Shown: positions 1 through 7,454 of the stretch, piece after piece
Layout of the letters: every line of letters begins with the position of its first letter
How positions within the stretch are numbered: position 1 is the first letter of the stretch
Assembly: GCA_003194525.1 (NCBI GenBank)
Contig: NBIV01000769.1
Span: forward strand, 1-25,452
Direction of reading: 5' to 3'
DNA from: Gracilariopsis chorda
Taxonomy: Eukaryota; Rhodophyta; Florideophyceae; Gracilariales; Gracilariaceae
DNA length: 25,452 nt
Made by a program: the position numbers and the translations under genes
Notes under the pieces: model-generated
Told to the model about the DNA's origin: nothing
The model's database searches: none
Seen by the model: only the letters and a program-made list of their open reading frames with translations

Positions 1-520
1 TGGATGTCCACGGATTACCCTGATAATAGGGGTGCCGCTTGCGGCGGCAAGGCCTAGGGGTGCTTCTGTCCGGGTAACCGGGGTTCGGTCGCGTGAGCAC
101 GGGTGTAGCACGGGAATCCGTGTGGGGTGGAAGCTTAGCGGAGACCGCAAGTTATAACTAGTCCGGAGGTCCGGTTAAGGCTCCAGGAACTAGGAACTTG
201 GGTTCCGTGCCCGATGATCTTCCAGTTTACTGAGGTGCGACCCTTCCCGTCACTAAGTACTGCGGAGTGCCGCACTAGCTACAGTAAATAATATTAGAAA
301 TATCTAGATAATTCTAAGTAGATGGCCCGTGGCCAGCACCTACTGTGCACATCCCAAATAAAGTGGAAATCCACGTATGAACCGCACCCGCTCGTGCATC
401 GCTCAGTGTCCCCTTGTGACAACCCTCGGGTTACCGAAAACACGTGTGACGTATGAACCGTCGCGTATCGAACTTGGTGATTTCCGCACCTCGGATGACC
501 GAGTTACTCCTTGCATCACA
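1..520 (-). repeat. 3' LTR of the chromovirus (outer 2 bases missing)
   Basis: Matches 9847-10366 almost base for base: 7 substitutions and 2 one-base indels. It ends at CATCACA on the plus strand, which is TGTGATG in the element sense, directly followed by the polypurine tract. The outer TG of the plus strand lies outside the window. Confidence 0.95.
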
Positions 521-536
521 TATCCCCCCCGTTAAG
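521..536 (-). promoter_or_regulatory. 3' polypurine tract of the chromovirus
   Basis: In the element sense this is CTTAACGGGGGGGATA, directly abutting the TGTGATG start of the 3' LTR. It is the expected site and composition for plus-strand primer generation by RNase H. A 15-base exact copy of its core is repeated inside pol at 4705-4719. Confidence 0.75.
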
Positions 537-560
537 AGCGGAGTATATCGGCGAATTCGC

Positions 561-570
561 CTATATAAGG
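561..570 (+). promoter_or_regulatory. TATA box of the antisense transcription unit
   Basis: CTATATAAGG is a textbook TATA box on the plus strand, opposite to the element's coding direction, just inside the 3' LTR. An ATG follows at 579, closer than the usual 25-30 nt spacing to a start site, so translation may begin at a later codon. It pairs logically with the AATAAA at 2381. Confidence 0.45.
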
Positions 571-578
571 AGCGAACA

Positions 579-2366
579 ATGTCGCGGTATCGCAGCATTC
601 GGTCTGCTTCTCCCCTCACTCCTGTGAAAACCAAGCTCTCATCGAACACGACACTGATACCGGCCACCTCAGCGCTTCTGAATTCCAACTAACGATGCAA
701 ACCATCTGAGAATCCCCAGCAACCCCCTTCGCACCCTTCTGCATCAAACTCCGGACCCGTTCCGACCACGGCATCAGTGCCACTGCCTCAGCCTCAGCCT
801 TTGCCGTACATACCGGCGTATGTCTCGAATACCGCGGTTATCCGCCCTCCTCAGCGACGCATCCATCAGTCATTCCGCACCCTGCGGATTTAGTGGGCAT
901 TAATCCCTTAAACCGCCCCGAGGCGTTTGCTAATGCTCCGTGGTTTCATCCACAAGGGGTGCGCGATGAGGGCCTCCTCGATCAATACCAGGTCGCTGGG
1001 CGTCTTTCCGATGGACTCCGCTTCATGCGGTGTATACTGACGACTGGCTCGCGCACTGCGCGCTCCCGGACAACGCGATAGCGCGGTATGGCAACGAGCG
1101 TATGCACGAAGCGCGGGTGCGCTTCACCAAGCTGGTGTATCAGCGGATACGCCGCATCATTGGAACAGTCCCTCTGGACGATGCGTGGGAATTCGACACC
1201 TGGGTGGCCAGAACCAACGGCGAGGCTTACGCCTACGTAGAGCAACTCGGGGATCTCCCCACTCGACGTTGGCGAGGGATCCGTGGCGTTCGCCAGGAGG
1301 CGCTCTGTTTCCAGCAACCACTTCTTCGCGCGGAGTTCCGCTACTTGCGCAAGCGCGACATCCCTTTCTGGGAATTCGCTCGTTGGGAGCGACGAAACCA
1401 GGTCAAGACTGGGGTACCTCGTTCCATATCAAATGGTCGAGGTTGATCGCGTTCGGCCTCTGCTCGGCTTGGCCGATACGTTCCAATTCCAGATCACTGG
1501 GCTGCAATTGAGGCTCCTCGGGGTTGCCCAGTGGAGATTCCTCCGGTTATTACTTACTTAGGCTCTCACCTAGTGAATGATCCTATTGCGGGCTCTGGGT
1601 CGTGGCATGCACGGAAATTCATTGCCAAAATGGCAGTCTTCATCCTGTGGGATGCGTACGACACCTACCGGGTGTGGTACATGAGTCCGACGGCTCGGGA
1701 GTAACGCGAGAAATCTCGATTTGTCTCTGGTGCTTGGCTCTCACGCCAACCAGGAAGACTTCCGTCACCTTAATGAACGTCATGGACCAGATAAACTGGG
1801 ACTTGGTACCAGCTGATCAAGCAGCGCGAGGTAATCGTTCGCGACAGCGCGAGTATTCCCCCGGTCGGACGGCTGATGCCGGAGACTTCGTATGGTATGA
1901 TCCATGGACCCGTCAGCATCTGACATCCGAGCAGGCTCGGTATTTGCGGCAAAACCCGCGGGCTCAACCGGCTACCCAGCCAACTGGCTATATTTTCGAG
2001 CCGGATGCGGCCGTGATGGACTATATGTCCGAGGATGGAGATGCTGATTACAGCGAAGAGCCATACGAGATGGATACCGAAGCTCCGATTCCGGAAGAGG
2101 ACACCACGGTCAACCCGTTACCTGTGAACCTGGGCTACCAGCAGCCTCAGCAGAATTCTGCGGATGACGAGTCTGAGCTCGAGCTCTTGAGGAGGTTCCT
2201 CGAAGAGGCGGGGGTTCCCTTAACTTCCGTTCAGGGGACCGTCAGCATCTGCTGGGGTTGCTCCGTGCCAATCTCGGTCAGGATCCGAATGAGCCGAGCG
2301 CTTAAACGCGATTCGATTGTGATAGCACATGTACCGGTGGCGTCCTGGCCTAGCACCAGTATATAG
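579..2366 (+). pseudogene. Decayed antisense gene carried between pol and the 3' LTR (unknown function)
   Basis: I do not recognise this protein. Protein-like pieces follow one another on the plus strand in changing frames. A Ser/Pro-rich start (579-840, with an in-frame TAA at 690) leads to a piece with 'GINPLNRPEAFANAPWFHP' (about 860-1027). Next comes the longest piece, 'YTDDWLAHCALPDNAIARYG' onward (1030-1430), then 'VEIPPVITYLGSHLVNDPIA' followed by a Trp/Tyr-rich stretch (about 1490-1702). A short piece (about 1700-1800) and an acidic Gln/Pro/Glu-rich tail (1810-2220) complete it. At least five frame changes are needed. No frame of the opposite strand looks equally protein-like. The unit is bracketed by a TATA box and an AATAAA. 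It could be a captured host gene, an antisense accessory ORF like those of some plant Ty3/Gypsy elements, or a spliced gene whose introns I cannot place. Confidence 0.5.
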
Positions 2367-2380
2367 GGCGATCCCTAATC

Positions 2381-2386
2381 AATAAA
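2381..2386 (+). terminator. Poly(A) signal of the antisense unit
   Basis: AATAAA on the plus strand lies 15 bases after the last stop (2364-2366) of the antisense ORF chain and before the end of the oppositely transcribed pol at 2481. The spacing is typical of a polyadenylation signal. Confidence 0.4.
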
Positions 2387-2480
2387 CTAGTTAACTAGAA
2401 CTGTACTGCCTTAGACTGCGCTTCGCATTTCCTTATTCATGGGTCTCCACTTCTTTTTTTCCACGCTAACGTGACGGTCC

Positions 2481-3941
2481 CTAGACAATTTGGGAGTCCC
2501 CCATGATACCGAAGAGAGCGTCACCCAAGTTCGCTGGTAACGGCAATCTCCTCCAGCGGTGATACCGCACGACATGGGATCGGGGGATATTCTCCATCGG
2601 TTCCCATGTGTCCGCTTCAGGCGGGTAATTGTACCATCGAATTCGATAACGGGGCTTGAGGTCCTCCTCTTCATACGCGTGATCGGCGATTCGGTCCATC
2701 ACGTATTCTTGCGGAGAGCCGCGCTCGTCTCGCTCTACTGAGCTCCCGTTCTCCGGGGATTCCCGACTATCCTCCGGCGGAGTAGCCGGACTTTTCAGCT
2801 CCTTGGCTGTTTTTGCCGGTGCGGGTTTTCGTTCTCCGCTAAGTGATTTCGGGCTATTCCCGGTTCGTGTTACTCCCGGCTGGTCCGGACGGTTTAGCGA
2901 AGACGCAGCCTCTTCTGCTGCTGTACGCCTGAGGTGTACCTCGCTATGCGAGGGACTTGGAGTCGAGATAATCTCGGGGTGACTCATCTGGGGAGTCTTG
3001 TCGGCAAGGGCCGGGGTCACGGCGGATCCGTCCGCTGGAGGCGGCTTCCTCTCTTCCACCGTTGTGGGGTCAGCGCTTACGCTCTTTTCCTTTGGAGATG
3101 TTCTCCGTTGTAGGGGCAGGTTCGGTGGGCCTTCTTTCTGCTTGCTGTCGTCAGCGGAATCGTCGTCTTTTTCACGCATTCGTGGTTGCTGTGGGGGCGG
3201 ATGCTTTCCGTCGGGAGGCGGTTTGGTGTGAGTGACACTCTGGTTCGGCCAATCAGAGGCCTTCCAAGATGTGGGCTTGGCCACGGGGTACGGGTGGTCA
3301 CGTGACGCTTCCCCTCTGCGAAGGATTTGGTTCACATAACCGTCACGCGCTGATATACAGCGGGGTGTGACACTTACAGTATCATTTGGTGGCGGTTGTG
3401 CGCCGGATATAACGGGAGGCGGAACGTCGGACAATTCCGGGCTGCTGATTGGCTGAGAGATGACACTTGTCGTCGATTCGCCTTGAGTGGCCCCCACTGG
3501 CCGTGATGCGGCGGCTTGTACGGGCATTCCGTCTCGCACGGGGTCAGGGGCTGTTACCACACGGTCTCGTGAAATTCGTTCGACGTTATCGTCTTCCTTG
3601 CGGATAACCACCGTCTCTGAGTCGAGTTCGACTACTTCATATGGACCAGATACTACTGGGGATAGCTTATGTCGCCTCCGGAGTTCACTCCTTCCTTCTC
3701 GCGTCGTATCGTCCGGACGCTCAATACGCACGAACACGTGACCTCCGACCCCGATATCCGGAATAATGGGGCGTAGTGTGGCATCATAATTCCGTTTATA
3801 ACGGGCTTGGGCCTTCGCTGGCTCTCTTGCGGCCTGTTCCGCGCGTCGTCTCAGGTCATCCCTCCACTTGAGGTGGTGTGAAGCCGGTGTCGGCGCCTCC
3901 AACTCGCTGTCTTGGTCCAGTCTGACTGGTAGAGCCGGCGG
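2481..3941 (-). CDS. Pol C-terminal part: integrase tail, GPY/F module, disordered linker, chromodomain
   Basis: This is the same reading frame as the integrase piece, separated from it only by the TGA at 3942-3944. The first about 130 residues carry the integrase C-terminal region with a GPY/F module ('SPVVSGPYEVV'), a domain that binds DNA during integration. Then come about 260 residues rich in Pro, Ser, Lys and Glu with no visible domain. A chromodomain follows at about residues 395-450 of the ORF beginning at 3902 ('EYVMDRIADH', 'RYRIRWYNYPPEADTWEP'), with the aromatic residues expected of a histone-tail reader. It ends at a TAG at 2481-2483. Chromodomains on integrases steer insertion to marked chromatin. 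The linker is much longer than the short spacer usual in chromoviruses. Confidence 0.85.
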   Translation of the reverse strand, partial: PPALPVRLDQDSELEAPTPASHHLKWRDDLRRRAEQAAREPAKAQARYKRNYDATLRPIIPDIGVGGHVFVRIERPDDTTREGRSELRRRHKLSPVVSGPYEVVELDSETVVIRKEDDNVERISRDRVVTAPDPVRDGMPVQAAASRPVGATQGESTTSVISQPISSPELSDVPPPVISGAQPPPNDTVSVTPRCISARDGYVNQILRRGEASRDHPYPVAKPTSWKASDWPNQSVTHTKPPPDGKHPPPQQPRMREKDDDSADDSKQKEGPPNLPLQRRTSPKEKSVSADPTTVEERKPPPADGSAVTPALADKTPQMSHPEIISTPSPSHSEVHLRRTAAEEAASSLNRPDQPGVTRTGNSPKSLSGERKPAPAKTAKELKSPATPPEDSRESPENGSSVERDERGSPQEYVMDRIADHAYEEEDLKPRYRIRWYNYPPEADTWEPMENIPRSHVVRYHRWRRLPLPANLGDALFGIMGDSQIV

Positions 3942-4757
3942 TCAGCGCGCCAAGACCAGTTCGAAGGGTGCCATTCTCGTCGTCGAGTGAACTTGCGTAT
4001 TGTACGCGTAGCACAGCGTGTCTGTATACAAGTCCCAATCCTTGGGGTGGTCCGTCACGTAATGCCGAAGAGCGGCGAGTAGCGTGCGATTGAAACGCTC
4101 CACCTGCCCGTTTGTCTGCGGATGGTACGTCGTGGTAAACACGTTCTTCACGCCCAGAATGCGGCATACGTCCTGAAAGAACTTCGCAACGAATTGCTTC
4201 CCATTATCTGATAATAGATTCAACGGTGGTCCGTAGACGTAGACCCACTCTCTGATGAAAGCTTGCGCGATTGCCGCGGCCATGATCCGCTTCAGCGGGA
4301 CTGTCCAAGTCAGCTTCGAGAAGCGATCCGTGATTACCAGAAGGTATCTATAGCCTCGCTTTGTGCGAATCAGTTCCCCTAAGATGTCAATGCTGACGTA
4401 CTCTAAAGGCGCTTTCGCCGGGAACAGCTTCAGGGGACGTTTCCGTTTCCACAGCTTAATGCGATTCTTCGCGCAGGTTGTACACAACTTCGCCGTGGCG
4501 TGGCAGTCCATTGCCAATGTTGGCCAATAAAAGTCTTTCCTGAGAGTCCAGTATAACTTTGTGCCACCTGGATGTCCAGATAACTGGGAGTAGTGTGCGA
4601 GATGCAGTACTCTGCCCTTCAAGACGTGTGGAATCACGATCTGGTCCTGTGCTTCGACAGTTCGAACTAGCACTCCTTGCTTGTCAAGGCCAAAGGGTAA
4701 ACCCTCCCCCCCGTTAAGACGGGAGCGTATGGAGGTGCAGAAGGCATCTGCGTGTTG
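3942..4757 (-). CDS. Integrase core (Pol, between two in-frame stops)
   Basis: In frame with the upstream RT-RNase H part and the downstream chromodomain part. The N-terminal HHCC zinc-binding domain is visible ('HLAHYSQLSGHPGG' then 'CTTCAKN'), and the catalytic core has D in 'VSIDILGEL', D in 'LLSDNGKQF' and E in 'HPQTNGQVERFNRTL', the DDE triad with normal spacing. It ends at 'FELVLAR' followed by TGA. The family normally continues here without a break, so the TGA interrupts one protein instead of ending it. No ATG lies near the beginning. The part before about 4673 has a Gly/Arg-rich patch encoded over a G7 run. Functional integrase would need readthrough of the TAG or a polyprotein from an intact copy elsewhere. 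Confidence 0.9.
   Translation of the reverse strand, partial: QHADAFCTSIRSRLNGGEGLPFGLDKQGVLVRTVEAQDQIVIPHVLKGRVLHLAHYSQLSGHPGGTKLYWTLRKDFYWPTLAMDCHATAKLCTTCAKNRIKLWKRKRPLKLFPAKAPLEYVSIDILGELIRTKRGYRYLLVITDRFSKLTWTVPLKRIMAAAIAQAFIREWVYVYGPPLNLLSDNGKQFVAKFFQDVCRILGVKNVFTTTYHPQTNGQVERFNRTLLAALRHYVTDHPKDWDLYTDTLCYAYNTQVHSTTRMAPFELVLAR
4705..4719 (-). promoter_or_regulatory. Internal polypurine tract copy (central PPT-like)
   Basis: In the element sense TCTTAACGGGGGGGA, identical over 15 bases to the tract beside the 3' LTR (523-537). It lies in the spacer between RNase H and integrase, where there is little coding constraint. Central polypurine tracts as second plus-strand start sites are known in lentiviruses and in yeast Ty1. 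That role here is inference. Confidence 0.45.
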
Positions 4758-7454
4758 CTAACGTAGAAGCTCTTCTAGAGAGATACGCTCGAGTTGTTCC
4801 GCCGGTGCGGTGTCTGTTGCTTGCGCAATTAGCAAGTCGAGGGTGAAGTCATCGTCATAATCCGTGCAATGTTGCGCGCCGGCATCGGCTTGGAGATGAG
4901 GTGAGTCCTCAGCGAAGAGACAAGGGATGTCATAATCGATTTCAGTTTGGGTTTCTCCCAGTGTTAAGAGCCGTGATAAGGCGTCGACATGGACGTTGGA
5001 GCGCCCCTTTTTGTACTTGACTTCGAAGTCGAATTCCGAGAGGCGTAATCGCCATCGCATTAAGCGTCCCGACGGTTCGGATATAGAAAGTAGCCATCTG
5101 AGGCATGAATGGTCCGTATTGACGGTAAAATGCACCCCTTGAAGGTATGGTCGGAGGGTCGTAAGAGCCCAGACAACCGCAAGGCATTCCTTTTCAGATA
5201 CCGAGTAGTTTTGTTCCGCTGATTGCAGCGATCTGGACCAATAACCAATAGGTTTGCGTTCGCCGTCAGGATATTCCTGGAAAAGGGCACAGCCCACTTG
5301 ATATTCACTGGAGTCAGTGTCGACCACAAAGGGAAGTCCCAGTTTTGGGAGGGCCAATACGGGTGCTGTGATCAGCGTCTTCTTGAGCGTTTCGAAGGCA
5401 TCCGTCTCGGCTTCAACGAATTGTTTGAGTTGGATGGGCTGTCCTTTCTTCAATAATGCGTTCAACGGCGCGGCTATGTGTGAGTAGCGCGGGACAAATC
5501 GTCGATAGACGTTACATAACCCCAGAAAGGCACGCAATTGTGTTTGTGTTTGCGGGGGTGTGGCTTTGCGGATAGCCGCGGTTGCGACTTCGTCCATCTC
5601 CAGCTGTCCTGGTTTTATCAAATGACCAAGGTACTTGACTTTATCCGTGAACCATTCACATTTCTTTAGCTTCAAAGTAATCCCAGCTGACTGGAGCTTT
5701 TTTAGTATCAACTCGACGTCTTCAAAATGGTTCTCCATGTTCTTACTGAAAATGATGATATCATCGAGATATACCAAGCAGGTCTTCCACTTGTAGGATG
5801 ACAAGATGATGTCCAGGGCACGCTGGAACGTAGCTGGCGCATTAGTGAGGCCAAATGGTATGCGTTTGAATCGGTAAAGACCGGCGTGGCACACGAAGGC
5901 CGTTTTGTCGCAGTCATCATCCGCGATGGGCACCTGCCAGTACCCGGAATTAGCGTCCAGCGTAGTAAATACGGTGGCATCACCGAGGCTGTCGATGCAT
6001 TCATCCATTCGGGGTAAGGGATACGTATCCCTTACGGTCACTGCGTTCAGTTTCCTGTAATCCACGCAAAAGCGTAATGAACCATCCGTATTCGGGACGA
6101 GCACCACTGGGGAGGCCCAAGCGGATTGTGCGGGCTCAATGACCCCCTTTTCAAGCATGTCATCCACATGCTGTTGTTCGATTTCTCGCGTTCGGGGTCC
6201 AGCTCTGTAGGGATGCTGTGCAATGGGTCTTGTACCCGGGACGAGATCAATATGATGCTCTGTTGCGGCGATTTCGCTGAGGTTCCCATCCCACATGGAC
6301 GAGTATTTCTGCAGTAATCTGCGTAAGCGATCCCGGTACTCCTCTGGTACATGGGAGAAGTCCAATTCGTCAACTGACGGGAGCGCTTTAGCTAATTCCC
6401 GGTCTCCCGGTGTCGGTACTTGCTCCAGTTCAGCGGAAGTTGACAGCGAGATCTCGTCCGGCAGGGATATCCCTAATACTTCCGCTAGGGAAATGTGCGT
6501 CGGTATGAGTACCGTGGGATGTGGTAAAGCCACGGCAACCATCTGATTCTTGTGAAGTTTCACAGGATGATTGGTGAAGTTGCTAATCAACAATCGGAAA
6601 GGTCTGTTAGGTTGTACCTGGGCAACGCCGTTGGCGGCTGTAATTCCATTACGTTCGTACGTGTGTGATAAGGGTTGAATCACGATAAGTCCGTGGCGTT
6701 GTGTGGTCACGGTGACCCACGTCTGAGATTTTGGAGGAAGCTCCACCTGTTCCGCCACCTTAATCTTTGGAGAGGTTCTCCCACTAGGTCCAGCGTTCTG
6801 GGATGGGGGCAACGGCCCTGAATTGGCAGCCGGTTGCAGGGGTCTGCGCACTATAGGTACGGTGCTTCCGTCATCCATCTCCACTTCCCGAAGGCGGGGT
6901 CTTATTGCTTCCACATAGCGGTCACAGTAGTCACATCCAAGAACAACTTGGGCAGCCAGTGTCGAGCAGACAATGAACTCCAACATGACGACATGGTTTC
7001 CCAAACGGACGACGAGGCGTATGGTACCTAGAAATTCTAGAGGCTTCTTGTTTGCGTCCCGGACATCCGGTAGAGGACCGCTTCGAATGCGGGTCCGGTC
7101 ATGAGGGCTGAGTTCAGATACCCTGATAAAATTCGGTCCTGCGCCGGTATCGAGTACCGCAAGACGTCGCGACAACAAGTGTCGATTTGTGCCGATATCG
7201 GCGTATACTTTATAGTTACGTTTAGCCATAACCATAATAGGGTCTGTTCGTCTCCCAGGGCACTGGTATCGTCGCCATGGTCGACTTAATCCGCAGTCGA
7301 ACTGCGTTTGACTTCCGGTCGAGCCGGACTTTCCTGGCCTAAGGAGAACCTTGGGCCTCCATACCGGGGAGCGGGGAGGTCGGTCCCCCTCAGCCGGCAC
7401 AATGGAATCGGACTGTGCCGACTCCCTTGGGGCCCCCCCCGTTAGTTTTCCGAC
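4758..7454 (-). CDS. Pol: aspartic protease, reverse transcriptase, RNase H
   Basis: Numbering from a GTG at 7400, the 880-residue ORF holds a retroviral-type protease with the active site 'AVLDTGAGPN' at about residues 81-90 (Asp84). The RT follows, with 'FCVDYRKLN', 'FTTLDANSGYWQVP', 'IPFGLTNAPATFQ' and the catalytic 'YLDD' at about residue 543. RNase H sits at about 690-815 ('VVDTDSSEYQVG', 'SVSEKECLAVVWAL', 'VNTDHSCLRWL'). The protein copies element RNA to cDNA inside Gag particles. The frame is open back to a stop at 7455-7457, so it overlaps the end of gag by about 13 nt and is in the -1 frame. No ATG precedes the protease, which suggests expression by ribosomal frameshifting. It ends at TAG 4758-4760 with integrase continuing in the same frame. 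Confidence 0.95.
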   Translation of the reverse strand, partial: VGKLTGGAPRESAQSDSIVPAEGDRPPRSPVWRPKVLLRPGKSGSTGSQTQFDCGLSRPWRRYQCPGRRTDPIMVMAKRNYKVYADIGTNRHLLSRRLAVLDTGAGPNFIRVSELSPHDRTRIRSGPLPDVRDANKKPLEFLGTIRLVVRLGNHVVMLEFIVCSTLAAQVVLGCDYCDRYVEAIRPRLREVEMDDGSTVPIVRRPLQPAANSGPLPPSQNAGPSGRTSPKIKVAEQVELPPKSQTWVTVTTQRHGLIVIQPLSHTYERNGITAANGVAQVQPNRPFRLLISNFTNHPVKLHKNQMVAVALPHPTVLIPTHISLAEVLGISLPDEISLSTSAELEQVPTPGDRELAKALPSVDELDFSHVPEEYRDRLRRLLQKYSSMWDGNLSEIAATEHHIDLVPGTRPIAQHPYRAGPRTREIEQQHVDDMLEKGVIEPAQSAWASPVVLVPNTDGSLRFCVDYRKLNAVTVRDTYPLPRMDECIDSLGDATVFTTLDANSGYWQVPIADDDCDKTAFVCHAGLYRFKRIPFGLTNAPATFQRALDIILSSYKWKTCLVYLDDIIIFSKNMENHFEDVELILKKLQSAGITLKLKKCEWFTDKVKYLGHLIKPGQLEMDEVATAAIRKATPPQTQTQLRAFLGLCNVYRRFVPRYSHIAAPLNALLKKGQPIQLKQFVEAETDAFETLKKTLITAPVLALPKLGLPFVVDTDSSEYQVGCALFQEYPDGERKPIGYWSRSLQSAEQNYSVSEKECLAVVWALTTLRPYLQGVHFTVNTDHSCLRWLLSISEPSGRLMRWRLRLSEFDFEVKYKKGRSNVHVDALSRLLTLGETQTEIDYDIPCLFAEDSPHLQADAGAQHCTDYDDDFTLDLLIAQATDTAPAEQLERISLEELLR

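Noticed and set aside
982..1317. Minus-strand 111-codon frame in the region between pol and the 3' LTR
   Set aside because: It has no domain and poor protein character compared with the plus-strand frames at the same place, and it does not connect to pol.
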